A stretch of 64,000 nt of DNA, from contig JBJOKE010000083.1 of NCBI GenBank assembly GCA_046046245.1, forward strand, positions 9,253 to 73,252. Direction: 5' to 3'. Under the pieces are notes generated by a model, which had not been told where the DNA came from, did not search any database, and saw only the letters and a program-made list of their open reading frames with translations. How positions within the stretch are numbered: position 1 is the stretch's first letter; every line of letters starts with the position of its first letter. The position numbers and the translations under genes were made by a program. Source of the stretch: UBA4615 sp046046245. GTDB lineage: Bacteria; Pseudomonadota; Gammaproteobacteria; Burkholderiales; Burkholderiaceae_E. Of the stretch, positions 56,171-63,777 are shown piece by piece.

Positions 56171-57049
56171 GTGGACCTCTCCGACCGTGTCGTGCCCGAG
56201 CGCGTCGCGCTGCCCCGTCGTGTCGAGCGGCTCGAGGCGGGCCAGCCGACCTCCGACGGCGCCGGCGTGAAGCTGCTGCGCGTGCTGACCCAGCCGATGC
56301 AGCGCCGCCTCGACCCGTTCCTGATGCTCGACAACTTCCGCAGCGACGATCCGAACGACTGGATCGCCGGCTTCCCCGACCATCCCCATCGCGGCTTCGA
56401 GACGGTCACCTACATGATCGCCGGCCGGATGCGGCATCGGGACAGTGCCGGCAACGAGGGGCTGCTCGAGGCCGGCGGCGTGCAGTGGATGACGGCGGGC
56501 CGAGGCGTGATCCATTCCGAGCTGCCCGAGCAGACGCAGGGGATGATGGAGGGCTTCCAGCTCTGGCTGAACCTGCCGGCGCGCGACAAGATGCGGCCGC
56601 CCTGGTACCGCGACTTCAAGGCCGGCGAACTGCCGGGCTTCGTGACCGCGGCCGGCGTGCGCGCCGTCGTGATCGCCGGCTGCAGCCACGGCGTGGACGG
56701 CGCCGTGCAGCGCGAGGGGACCGAGCCGCTGTACCTCGACCTCGACCTGCCCGCCGGTGCGCGCTTCGAGCAGGTGCTGCCCGATGCGCACAATGCGTTC
56801 GTCTACGCCTACCGCGGCGCGGTGACGGTCGAGGGCACCGTGGTGCCCGCCGGGAAGATGGCGGTGCTGTCGAACGCGACGGGCCGCGACGGCGTCGCGC
56901 TCGCGGCCGGCGACGCGCCGGCGCGTGCGCTGCTGATCGCCGGTCGCCCGCTCGCCGAGCCGATCGTCCAGTACGGACCGTTCGTGATGAACACCGTCGA
57001 GCAGATCCGCGAGGCGGTGGTCGACTTCCAGACCGGCCGGCTCGCCTGA
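56171..57049 (+). CDS. Pirin-family protein
   Basis: A 292-residue bicupin protein with GTG start and GAGG ribosome site. Metal-ligand motifs of pirin are present: FPDHPHRGFETVTYMIAG (His-x-His) and GRGVIHSELPEQTQG (His and, further on, Glu). Bacterial pirins act as quercetin dioxygenase-like enzymes or bind partners such as pyruvate dehydrogenase or stress regulators. Which role applies here is open. It is followed by a GC-rich repeat and hairpin. Confidence 0.9.
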   Translation: MDLSDRVVPERVALPRRVERLEAGQPTSDGAGVKLLRVLTQPMQRRLDPFLMLDNFRSDDPNDWIAGFPDHPHRGFETVTYMIAGRMRHRDSAGNEGLLEAGGVQWMTAGRGVIHSELPEQTQGMMEGFQLWLNLPARDKMRPPWYRDFKAGELPGFVTAAGVRAVVIAGCSHGVDGAVQREGTEPLYLDLDLPAGARFEQVLPDAHNAFVYAYRGAVTVEGTVVPAGKMAVLSNATGRDGVALAAGDAPARALLIAGRPLAEPIVQYGPFVMNTVEQIREAVVDFQTGRLA

Positions 57050-57054
57050 TCGCC

Positions 57055-57079
57055 GGCGCGGCGCGGCGCGGCGCGGCGC
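57055..57079. repeat. Five tandem GGCGC units
   Basis: Perfect 5-bp unit GGCGC repeated five times, directly after the pirin gene stop. A slippage-prone simple repeat. Confidence 0.85.
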
Positions 57080-57088
57080 GGACGGCGC

Positions 57089-57111
57089 GGGGCGCCCCCG
57101 TGTCGCGCCCC
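57089..57111 (+). terminator. GC hairpin downstream of pirin gene
   Basis: GGGGCGC (57089-57095) and GCGCCCC (57105-57111) with a 9-nt loop lie between the convergent pirin and SDR genes. No T-tract; possible bidirectional terminator. Confidence 0.4.
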
Positions 57112-57135
57112 GTGTCGCGGCCGGCCGCCCGAGCG

Positions 57136-57975
57136 CTAGGACTCGATCCCGAACGCCGTCCGCATGCCCCGCACCGCCTCCTGGTGCGGCGACCACATCC
57201 GGCCGCCGATCACGCCGCCGTCGACGACCAGGTCGTGGCCGTTGACGAAGCCCGATTCGTCGCTCGCGAGGAAGACCGCCGCGTGCGCGATGTCGTCGAC
57301 CAGGCCCGCCCGCGGGATCGGCTGCATCTTCGCGAGCCCGATCTTGACCGCCTCCGCGGTCGCCTCGGCCCGGTCCGCCGGCAGGCCGAGCGCCTTGCCG
57401 AAGATGCCGGTGGCGATGCCGCCCGGCGAGATCGTGTTGACGCGGACGTTCCGCTCGCCGAGCTGCATCGCCGCGCAGCGCGTCAGGTGGATCACCGCGG
57501 CCTTCGCGGCCGAGTAGACCATCGAGGTCGAGTAGCCGGCGCGGCTGCCGGCGATCGAGCCGTTGTTGACGATGCTGCCCGCGCCCTGCGCGGTCATGAT
57601 CGGCGCGACGTGCTTCATGCCGAGCATCACCGAGCGCAGCAGCGTCGCGATCGCCGCGTCGAAACCCTCGACCGGGATCGTCTCGATGCCGCCCACCGGG
57701 GCCGGGCCGCCCGCGTTGTTGAACAGGCAGTCGATGCGGCCGTGGCGGGTCATCGTGAAGTCGATCAGCGCCTTCACCTGTGCCTCGTCGGTCACGTCGG
57801 TGCGGACGAAGGCGCAGCGGGCGCCGATGTCCGCCTCGACGGCGCGCCCCTCGGCCTCGCGCCGTCCGGCGATCACGACGTGCGCGCCCTCGGCGGCGAA
57901 CACCTCGGCGGTGCGGCGGCCGATGCCGCTGGTGGCGCCGGTGACGATGCAGACCTTGTCCTGCAGGCGGGGCAT
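57136..57975 (-). CDS. Short-chain dehydrogenase/reductase (SDR)
   Basis: A 279-residue classical SDR: cofactor loop VTGATSGIGRRTAEVFAAEG (about 10-29), NNAGG, catalytic Ser in NNGSIAGSRA, YxxxK in VYSAAKAAVIH, and SPGGIATGIFGK. No signal. ATG at 57975 with GAGGAG. SDRs of this type oxidise hydroxyl groups of diverse small molecules with NAD(P); no substrate can be named. The gene faces the pirin gene and is divergent from the EamA gene. Confidence 0.9.
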   Translation of the reverse strand: MPRLQDKVCIVTGATSGIGRRTAEVFAAEGAHVVIAGRREAEGRAVEADIGARCAFVRTDVTDEAQVKALIDFTMTRHGRIDCLFNNAGGPAPVGGIETIPVEGFDAAIATLLRSVMLGMKHVAPIMTAQGAGSIVNNGSIAGSRAGYSTSMVYSAAKAAVIHLTRCAAMQLGERNVRVNTISPGGIATGIFGKALGLPADRAEATAEAVKIGLAKMQPIPRAGLVDDIAHAAVFLASDESGFVNGHDLVVDGGVIGGRMWSPHQEAVRGMRTAFGIES

Positions 57976-58077
57976 GGGGCGTCTCCTCGTGGGGTGGGGG
58001 TCGTGGAGCGGCGATGATAGGGCCCGCGCCCCGGGGCGCCCGCGGCCCGTTCCGCTGCGGCGTGCGATGATCGGTCG

Positions 58078-59055
58078 ATGCCCGACAACTCCCGCGCGGT
58101 CGGCGTGGCCGCCGCGGCGGCCACGATCGTCATCTGGACCGCGTTCATCGTCATCGCGCGCGCGATGGCCCTCCGATCGCTCACCCCCTGGGACATCCTG
58201 CTCTGCCGGATCCTCGGCGCGTCGGCCGTGCTCGTGCCCTGGGGCGCGTGGATCGTGCGCAGGCGCCGCGCGTCCGGCGCATCCGGCGCGTCGTGGCTCG
58301 GCCTGTCGCCGCTGTCGGCGCGCACCACGATCGTCTGCGGCCTCTGGGGCGGCATCGGCTACGGCGTGTTCGCCTACGCGGGCTTCGTGCACGCGCCGGC
58401 CGCGCACGGGTCGGTGCTGCTGCCCGGCATGCTGCCGCTGTGGACCGCGCTGCTGTCGGTCGCGCTGCTCGGCGAGCGGCTCGTGCCCGCGCGCTGGGCC
58501 GCGCTCGCGATGATCGTCGCCGGCGGCGCGCTGGTCGGCGGCGGCTCGCTGCTGCGCGCGTTCGAGGGCGGCGACGTCTGGAAGGGCGACCTGCTGTTCG
58601 TCTGCGGCGCGTTCTGCTGGTCGACCTACACCGTGCTGATGCGCCGCGAGCGCCTCGATCCGGTCGAGGCGACGATCGCCGTCACGGTCTTCGCGCTGCT
58701 CGCCTACGTGCCCGCCTACGCGCTGCTCGCGGCCACCGGCGCGATCGAGAGCCGGCTCGCCGTCGCGCCCGTGGGCGAGATGCTGTTCCAGGCCGCCTGG
58801 CAGGGCATCGGCTCGGTGGTCGTGTCCGGCATCACCTTCGCGACGATGGTCCGCGCGTTCGGACCGGTGCGCAGCACGATGCTCACCGCGCTCGTCCCCG
58901 GCCTGTCGGCGCTCGCGGCCGTCGTCGTGCTCGGCGAGCCGCTGGGCGTGAACCTCGTCGCCGGCCTGGCGCTGGTCACCGCCGGCATCCTGGTCGGCGT
59001 GCGGGCCGCGCGGGCGACCGCGCCACCGGCCGGCTCGAAGCGACCGCGCGGGTAG
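58078..59055 (+). CDS. EamA-family (DMT) transporter
   Basis: A 325-residue membrane protein with ten helices in two EamA repeats. Landmarks: WDILLCRILGASAVLVPWGA in the first half, HGSVLLPGMLPLWTALLSVA, and RSTMLTALVPGLSALAAVVV with GEPLGVNLVAGLALVTAGIL in the second. DMT carriers export metabolites or amino acids. It is divergent from the SDR gene by 102 bp, so it may share regulation with it. Confidence 0.9.
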   Translation: MPDNSRAVGVAAAAATIVIWTAFIVIARAMALRSLTPWDILLCRILGASAVLVPWGAWIVRRRRASGASGASWLGLSPLSARTTIVCGLWGGIGYGVFAYAGFVHAPAAHGSVLLPGMLPLWTALLSVALLGERLVPARWAALAMIVAGGALVGGGSLLRAFEGGDVWKGDLLFVCGAFCWSTYTVLMRRERLDPVEATIAVTVFALLAYVPAYALLAATGAIESRLAVAPVGEMLFQAAWQGIGSVVVSGITFATMVRAFGPVRSTMLTALVPGLSALAAVVVLGEPLGVNLVAGLALVTAGILVGVRAARATAPPAGSKRPRG

Positions 59056-59278
59056 CGGTCGCGGACGGGAACGGTCACGGACCCGCGTGGCTATACTCGG
59101 CCGTGGCGGTGGGCCCGTGGTCCGTGGGCGGGCCGCTCGATGCCGGCGCAGCCTGCTGCCGGCCTCGCGTCGCATCGGCCGTGCGGTCAGGGCTGCGGCA
59201 ACGGACCGGGAACGGACGCGGCACGGACCGGGCACCAACCGGGAACGAACCCATGACGAACCGAGGAGGAGCCCCCCG

Positions 59279-60193
59279 ATGAACGCCCCCGCCGAGCCCG
59301 CCGTGCGCCCCTACGAGCGGATCGTCCCGCGCCCGCGGATGCCGGGCTTCGCCGCGTGGATCGACGGCGTGGACCTGACGCGTCCGATCGAGCCCGAGGT
59401 GGCGGCCGAGCTGCGCCGCGCGCTCGCCGAGTTCGAGGTGATCTTCTTCGAGCCGCGGCTGCTGACCCCGGCGCAGCACGTGGCGCTCGCCGAGGTCTTC
59501 GGCCCGGTGTCGGGCGGCTCGTTCTTCGAGCGCCACCCCGAGGTGCCGGGCATGGAGCTGATCGTCAACGACGCGGACCGGCCACCGGGGATCGACGTCT
59601 GGCACACCGACCTGACCTGGCTGCCGAATCCGCCGATGGGCACCGCGATCCAGATCGTCGAGACCCCGCCGCAGGGCGGCAACACCTGCTGGGTCAGCAC
59701 CAGCAAGGCCTTCGCGGCGCTGTCCCCGGGCCTGCGCACCTACCTCGAGGGCCTGACCGCGACGCACACCTGGGAGCGCAGCGGCTTTCGCGACGCGCTC
59801 GCGCGCCGCGGCGAAGACGCGCTCGTGGAGGCGATCCGCCGCTATCCGCCGGTCTCGCATCCTGTGGTGCTGGTGCACCCGGACACCGGTCGCCGGTGCC
59901 TGTACGTGAACGGCTCCTTCACGAAGCGGATCGACGGTGTCGACTACCGCGAGAGCGAGGCGATGCTCGCCTTCCTCACCGCCTGGGTCCGCCGCCCCGA
60001 CTTCATGGTCCACCATGCATGGGAGCGGCACGGGATCGCGGTCTGGGACAACCGCAGCACACAGCACTACGCGGTGGCCGACTACTGGCCGCACCGGCGG
60101 GTCAACCGGCGCGTGACCTTCGACGTGCCCGGCTCGACCGGCCACGGCAACGTCAACGCGCAGGTGCTCGGCGGTCGGGCGCTTCGGACCTGA
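59279..60193 (+). CDS. TauD/TfdA-family Fe(II)/2-oxoglutarate dioxygenase
   Basis: A 304-residue dioxygenase. Iron ligands: VWHTDLTWLPNPPMG (HxD) and a distal His in DNRSTQHYAVADYWPH, with the 2-oxoglutarate-binding Arg in NRRVTFDVPGS. The family hydroxylates taurine, 2,4-D-like ethers, sulfate esters or other organics; which one is unclear. ATG at 59279 after GAGGAGG. The 223-bp leader between it and the EamA gene holds two ACGGACCGGG and two CCGGGAACG copies but no clear promoter. Confidence 0.9.
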   Translation: MNAPAEPAVRPYERIVPRPRMPGFAAWIDGVDLTRPIEPEVAAELRRALAEFEVIFFEPRLLTPAQHVALAEVFGPVSGGSFFERHPEVPGMELIVNDADRPPGIDVWHTDLTWLPNPPMGTAIQIVETPPQGGNTCWVSTSKAFAALSPGLRTYLEGLTATHTWERSGFRDALARRGEDALVEAIRRYPPVSHPVVLVHPDTGRRCLYVNGSFTKRIDGVDYRESEAMLAFLTAWVRRPDFMVHHAWERHGIAVWDNRSTQHYAVADYWPHRRVNRRVTFDVPGSTGHGNVNAQVLGGRALRT

Positions 60194-60234
60194 CCGGGGG
60201 CGCGACCCGGCCACGACGTCCGATCCGCGAGCTC

Positions 60235-60248
60235 TTGACCTCGGTCAA
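60235..60248. promoter_or_regulatory. FNR/Anr-type site upstream of the universal stress protein gene
   Basis: TTGACCTCGGTCAA fits the FNR/Anr box TTGAT-N4-ATCAA with one change per arm and extends to a 16-bp perfect palindrome CTTGACCTCGGTCAAG (60234-60249). It lies 87 bp before the usp ATG, compatible with a -41.5 activator position. Universal stress genes of betaproteobacteria are often under such oxygen control. Confidence 0.6.
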
Positions 60249-60334
60249 GGTGCCCGCGGGCCGGCGGGCGGACGATCTCCGACAACGGTCCCGCAGGATG
60301 CCCTCCGGCGTCGCGGCGCCGCCCGGAGAGAGAG

Positions 60335-60763
60335 ATGCTCAAGCTGCTGATTCCCGTCGACGGCTCCGATGCGTCGCTGCGCGCGATCGAGGCCGCCGCG
60401 CGTCTGGCGCGCGAATCCACCGTCGAGGCGACGCTGATCCACGTGCGCGAAGGCCTCGGCACCTATCACGGCGACCGCAGCCCGCGCGAGTACGAGCGCA
60501 TCGCCGAACACGAGCGCGACAGGCAGGCGAAGGTCCTCGACGAGGCCGTCGCGAAGGCGCGCGGCGCCGGCCTGCAGGACGTGGTCGCGCAGGCCGAGGC
60601 GGGCACCCCGGACATCGACATCCCGCGCGTCGCCACGCAGCGGGGCGTCGACATGATCGTCATGGCCACGCGCGGGCTCGGCGCGGTCGGTGCGCTGCTG
60701 ATGGGCTCCACCGCGCAGAAGGTCGTCCATCACTCGACCGTCCCGGTGCTGCTGGTGAAGTGA
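60335..60763 (+). CDS. Universal stress protein (UspA family)
   Basis: A 142-residue UspA-type protein: MLKLLIPVDGSDASLRAIEA at the start, the HVREGLG region, and the ATP-binding signature ATRGLGAVGALLMGSTAQKV followed by HHSTVPVLLVK. The Gly-Ser/Thr pattern suggests an ATP-binding USP. GAGAGA lies before the ATG. Single gene with an FNR-type site upstream and a strong hairpin downstream, pointing to low-oxygen or stationary-phase induction. Confidence 0.92.
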   Translation: MLKLLIPVDGSDASLRAIEAAARLARESTVEATLIHVREGLGTYHGDRSPREYERIAEHERDRQAKVLDEAVAKARGAGLQDVVAQAEAGTPDIDIPRVATQRGVDMIVMATRGLGAVGALLMGSTAQKVVHHSTVPVLLVK

Positions 60764-60828
60764 GGCATGACATCGGGCGTTCGCACTTCGCTCGGCCGGG
60801 CCTCCGGACCGGCCGCCCGAGTCATGCC
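60764..60828. terminator. Long bidirectional hairpin between usp and hipA
   Basis: Outer arms GGCATGAC (60764-60771) and GTCATGCC (60821-60828), second arms CGGGCG/CGCCCG, inner arms CGGCCGG/CCGGCCG: three stacked stems. It lies between converging genes and covers the hipA stop codon. It should end or shield transcripts from both sides. Confidence 0.6.
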
Positions 60829-62090
60829 GTGCTCGAGGGCTCCTTACGCATCCGAGCGAGCAGGGTGACCAGGCGCATGCCGATCGCCTCCCGCCATTCG
60901 GGATCGAGTACGGAGCCTCCCGCATCGAACGCCGCCTCGATCCGATCCAGCATGGCGTCGAGGTGACGCTCGGCGTTCGGCCGACTGTCGAATCCGAACC
61001 GCACCGCATCGGCGAGGACGGTATTCCGGCCGATGTCGAAGCGTTCCGCGCTCAACTGCATCGCCAATCGCACGGGCGTCTCCGCGGTGTTCGGCACCAC
61101 GTCGAAGGCCGGCGCGAGCCGCCACCGCCCCTCCTGCGGCCGGTAGACCACCGCATGGTTGCGGACGTGGTCGTCATCGTTGCCGCAGACCGCGTTGAAG
61201 ACCATCCGCCCGAAGAGTTCCAGCCGGTCCTCCGGGGGCGCGCCGATGCGCTGCAACTCCTCGGCGAGACGCGGATAGCTCCAGCGCGACGTCTCGCCCG
61301 CCGCCCCTCCTGGGTATTCGGTCTGCAGCAGCGTGGCAGCGCTCACGCACATGAGGCGTTGAGGACCGTCTCGGTCGAAGCGCCGCACGCGAAGCGCACT
61401 GAACTCGTCCCCGGAGTGCAGCACCGTGTCCGCGAAGTGCAACCCCGATGCCGTACCCCATAGGCGCGTCGCATGTTCCAGTCGCGGGACGTCTGCGGTG
61501 TCGGAGGCGAGTCGCGGCTTCACGAGCCACGTCTGTCCTTCGTCATCGCGCACGGTGGCCTTGGGGCGGGCGCCTCCAAGGCTTGAGGTGTGCACGAGCC
61601 GCCTGCGCAGCGTGCTCATGACGGCAGGCTTTCCCTCGGCCATTGCGCGCAGTTCGCGAGACAAGGCCTCCAGTCGTGTGAGCCTCGGGCTGTTCAGCTC
61701 CGGGATGGAGGGCGTTCTTGAGGTGCCGATCGCCAGGGCTCCCCAGCGCTCGTCGTTGCCTGCGAGCACGAGGTACTGCGCGGGCGGCGTGCGCTCGGGC
61801 AGCCCGTGTGCCTTTTGCAGCACCGCCTGTCCCCAAGAGTCCGGACAGGCATCGCGCAGTACGTCATGCAGCCCCCGGTAGCGCGCTGCCCTCCAGCGCT
61901 TGTCCGGGAAGAAGGGTAGGCCTACTGGATCGATGGACCAGGCGTGTCCCGCCGTCACATAGCTGGGCGCGTACATGAACTCGCCGATGGTCGAGCCGTC
62001 GGCAGCGGTCGCGGCCTGATATCGCCCGACCGTGACCCACTCGCCCGTGTCCGGGCGCTGGAGGTAGACGAAGAACCGTTCAGAAGGCAT
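60822..62090 (-). CDS. hipA: HipA-family toxin kinase
   Basis: A 422-residue Ser/Thr kinase of the HipA family. N-terminal HipA_N features (FFVYLQRPDTGEWVTVGRYQ) are followed by the kinase core: SSLGGARPKA (phosphate loop, about residues 167-176), catalytic GNDDDHVRNH (about 303-312) and metal-binding AFDVVPN. HipA toxins phosphorylate glutamyl-tRNA synthetase or other tRNA synthetases and cause growth arrest until the HTH antitoxin binds. Its start overlaps the antitoxin gene by 11 bp. All catalytic motifs are intact. Confidence 0.9.
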   Translation of the reverse strand: MPSERFFVYLQRPDTGEWVTVGRYQAATAADGSTIGEFMYAPSYVTAGHAWSIDPVGLPFFPDKRWRAARYRGLHDVLRDACPDSWGQAVLQKAHGLPERTPPAQYLVLAGNDERWGALAIGTSRTPSIPELNSPRLTRLEALSRELRAMAEGKPAVMSTLRRRLVHTSSLGGARPKATVRDDEGQTWLVKPRLASDTADVPRLEHATRLWGTASGLHFADTVLHSGDEFSALRVRRFDRDGPQRLMCVSAATLLQTEYPGGAAGETSRWSYPRLAEELQRIGAPPEDRLELFGRMVFNAVCGNDDDHVRNHAVVYRPQEGRWRLAPAFDVVPNTAETPVRLAMQLSAERFDIGRNTVLADAVRFGFDSRPNAERHLDAMLDRIEAAFDAGGSVLDPEWREAIGMRLVTLLARMRKEPSSTA

Positions 62091-62406
62091 CGTCGTCTGC
62101 CTTGCTGCGCTGATGCACGACGCGGTGGATCCCGGGCTCCATCCAGAGCTCGGCAGATGGGGCAGGCGCGAGTTCGTCCAACAGACCCAGCACGAAGAAC
62201 GCGCGCAGGTAGTTGGTGGCCGAGGTGCCGGGGTCGCCGCGCTCCATGCGGTGCAGCGTGGGGCGCGCGATGTTCATCCGCTGCGCGAGTTCGGGCGCGG
62301 TGATGCGCTGCGATAGCCGTTGGGCTCGGATGCATTTCCCCCAAAGCATCAGCCGCTCCTGAAGGAGCGTCGGCACGGCCTCGTCGGGAGTCAGTTTCTT
62401 GGGCAT
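62080..62406 (-). CDS. hipB: HTH antitoxin of the HipBA pair
   Basis: A 108-residue XRE-type protein: helix-turn-helix ITAPELAQRMNIARPTLHRM (about residues 34-53), preceded by basic helix LGKCIRAQRL-like, and a short C-terminal region. It overlaps hipA by 11 bp and lies ahead of it, the standard antitoxin-toxin order. It is predicted to neutralise HipA and repress the operon by binding the two inverted-repeat operators at 62417-62457 and 62481-62521. Confidence 0.88.
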   Translation of the reverse strand: MPKKLTPDEAVPTLLQERLMLWGKCIRAQRLSQRITAPELAQRMNIARPTLHRMERGDPGTSATNYLRAFFVLGLLDELAPAPSAELWMEPGIHRVVHQRSKADDDAF

Positions 62407-62416
62407 GCGGACAGTC

Positions 62417-62457
62417 TCATAGATTGAACATTGTAAGGCTTAATGTTCAATCTATGA
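62417..62457. promoter_or_regulatory. HipB operator 1 (inverted repeat)
   Basis: Arms TCATAGATTGAACATT (62417-62432) and AATGTTCAATCTATGA (62442-62457) are perfectly complementary, centre GTAAGGCTT. It starts 11 bp from the hipB ATG and includes a candidate -10 (TACAAT on the minus strand) in its centre, so a bound repressor would block RNA polymerase. Confidence 0.75.
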
Positions 62458-62480
62458 ACAAGTTTTGTTCGAGTAATGGA

Positions 62481-62521
62481 TCATAGACGATACATATCAT
62501 CGCTCAATGTAACATCTATGA
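62481..62521. promoter_or_regulatory. HipB operator 2 (inverted repeat)
   Basis: Outer arms TCATAGA (62481-62487) and TCTATGA (62515-62521) have exactly the same 34-bp start-to-start spacing as in operator 1. Inner parts share ACAT/ATGT. It is imperfect in the middle. The centre-to-centre distance between the two operators is 64 bp, about six helical turns. Confidence 0.7.
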
Positions 62522-62740
62522 TCTAACCTTGGTGCTTGTCGTCGTTGGCTTGAACATCGCGCACGGCCCGCAGCAGGTGAACAATGGGGTTTCGGCAGCA
62601 GCACGCACAGGCGCCCGCGCTGGCCGGACGACCTGCGCGTAGCTCAGGCCGGCCTCGTGGTGAAGTCGAAGGGTCTGTCGAATCTGGCGCATCGCGATCC
62701 TGGGGGTGGGCATACCGGCGGGAAATCCGCCAGATTGCAC
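62516..62740 (-). pseudogene. IS21-family IstA-like N-terminal remnant
   Basis: The frame reads PRIAMRQIRQTLRLHHEAGL then SYAQVV, matching the opening HTH of IS21-type IstA transposases (RxIREVLRLKxExGLS). After that the frame becomes Pro/Arg rich and ends; no DDE domain or istB gene follows. So only the first ~35 residues of a transposase survive. The five short repeats at 62772-62885 lie just upstream, where an IS21 left end would be. Confidence 0.5.
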
Positions 62741-62771
62741 GTCACTCAGGTCGCTTCCCGCGCGCCGCGAT

Positions 62772-62885
62772 CGTCCACGATCGGCTTGAAACGCCGTCTA
62801 CGATGCGCTGAAACGGCGTCTACGATCAGCCTGAATCGCCGTCTACGATCCGCTGAACCGACCGTCTACGATGGGCTGAAATACG
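62772..62885. repeat. Five tandem 22-23 bp repeats
   Basis: Units start at 62772, 62795, 62817, 62840 and 62863 with consensus CGTCTACGAT-N2-GCTGAA-N-CG. The first unit has CGTCCACGAT and CTTGAA. The conserved part is about 16 bp and the rest varies. They may be the multiple terminal binding sites of an IS21-type element; a protein-binding array is the alternative. Confidence 0.8.
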
Positions 62886-62915
62886 CACCGTCTGGAGGAA
62901 GGGCGACGTGGGGCG

Positions 62916-63446
62916 CTATGCGAGCAAGCCGCGAAGCTCTTCCTGAACCTTGGACTGCAACGGCCTGACGGTCATCTCCTTCGTCAGGTTCACGTGCATG
63001 GCGACGCGCGACACCTCGAACAGGGAGGCGTCGAGCTCGTAGGTGCCTTTCGTTTCGAGCCACGACAGGATTTCGACCAGGTGCCAGACGGAGGCACTGC
63101 CTTCGTGGACCGGGGTCGGAAACGTCTTCGAGTGACTGACCATGAGCTTGCGCATGTTCTGTCGGGTCATCCCGACGACATCGGCCACGTCGGTGAGTCC
63201 GACGAAGTCCGGCGCGGCTTCGATGAGCTTCGCGGACGGAACGGCTCGCTTCACGTCCGCCAGTGCGCTCAGCAGGGCAGCTTCTGCGCTCGCCGCCTCC
63301 CGCACGAACTCGAGCGCCAGCCGACCCGGCTGACCCAGCCCGACGAGCGCGTCATCGCATCCGGCGGCGCCGAGCCGCTCGACGAGCTCGTCGTAATCGG
63401 TGTCGTCGTCCGCAAGCTGATACTTGAGCGTGAAGGTGTATTCCAT
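62916..63446 (-). CDS. HTH-containing protein, second gene of a putative toxin-antitoxin-like pair
   Basis: A 176-residue protein. The N-terminal ~70 residues form an alpha/beta module (MEYTFTLKYQLADDDTDYDE, then LVGLGQPGRLALEFVREAAS). Residues ~95-135 hold an HTH of MerR/XRE type, DFVGLTDVADVVGMTRQNMR, followed by a HLVEILSWLETKG helix. It begins 3 bp after the small GSH-motif gene ends and shares its promoter. The sequence suggests DNA binding and autoregulation. No family name is certain. Confidence 0.75.
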   Translation of the reverse strand: MEYTFTLKYQLADDDTDYDELVERLGAAGCDDALVGLGQPGRLALEFVREAASAEAALLSALADVKRAVPSAKLIEAAPDFVGLTDVADVVGMTRQNMRKLMVSHSKTFPTPVHEGSASVWHLVEILSWLETKGTYELDASLFEVSRVAMHVNLTKEMTVRPLQSKVQEELRGLLA

Positions 63447-63449
63447 CGT

Positions 63450-63728
63450 CTACTCCGTGTCGGTCTCGCCGGACGCTGCCGCGCGCCTCTTGTGCGTCGT
63501 GCAGTTGTCGACGACGCGCTTCAATTGGCGCGCGTGGTTCCCCGGGCTCTTGGGCGTGCTCCAGATGCTCGCGATGCAGAACTCCCCGCACCGGCACTCG
63601 TCGTCGTCGTAGGGGCAGTACAACTTTCCCCATGCATGACTGCCTCCCACCTTGATGCGCCAGCCATGGCTCTCGGCATAGGCGAGAGCGTCCTCGACGT
63701 CCTTCTTCGGATGGGGGGAGCGAGCCAT
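63450..63728 (-). CDS. Small GSH-motif/Cys-rich protein, HicA-like toxin candidate
   Basis: A 92-residue protein. Residues ~10-35: KKDVEDALAYAESHGWRIKV then GGSHAWGKLYCPY, with the Gly-Ser-His motif and preceding helix arranged as in HicA mRNA-interferase toxins. Residues ~40-52: DDDECRCGEFC, a possible zinc knuckle. Then TPKSPGNHARQLKRVV, a basic helix. A dsRNA-binding fold of the HicA type is inferred from the GSH motif; true HicA lacks the Cys group. It is first in its operon, ahead of the HTH gene. Confidence 0.7.
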   Translation of the reverse strand: MARSPHPKKDVEDALAYAESHGWRIKVGGSHAWGKLYCPYDDDECRCGEFCIASIWSTPKSPGNHARQLKRVVDNCTTHKRRAAASGETDTE

Positions 63729-63740
63729 AGGGGCGGTCAG

Positions 63741-63768
63741 GTTATGGGGCCTAGCGATTGGTTGTCAA
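63741..63768 (-). promoter_or_regulatory. Promoter of the GSH-HTH gene pair
   Basis: Minus strand: -35 TTGACA (63763-63768), 16-bp spacer, -10 CATAAC (63741-63746), 12 bp before the ATG at 63728. The -35 is consensus and lies inside the palindrome at 63760-63777. Confidence 0.65.
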
Positions 63769-63777
63769 GTGACAACC
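63760..63777. promoter_or_regulatory. 18-bp palindromic operator over the -35 box
   Basis: GGTTGTCAAGTGACAACC: perfect 8-bp arms with AG between. Its overlap with the -35 box fits autorepression by the HTH protein encoded downstream. Confidence 0.7.

Noticed and set aside
55669..58017. Long plus-strand frame crossing the binding protein, pirin and SDR genes.
   Set aside because: It spans three well-supported genes in other frames and has no recognisable domain.
62772..62885. Tandem repeats considered as a CRISPR array.
   Set aside because: Units are 22-23 bp in direct succession with no room for spacers, and no cas gene is present.
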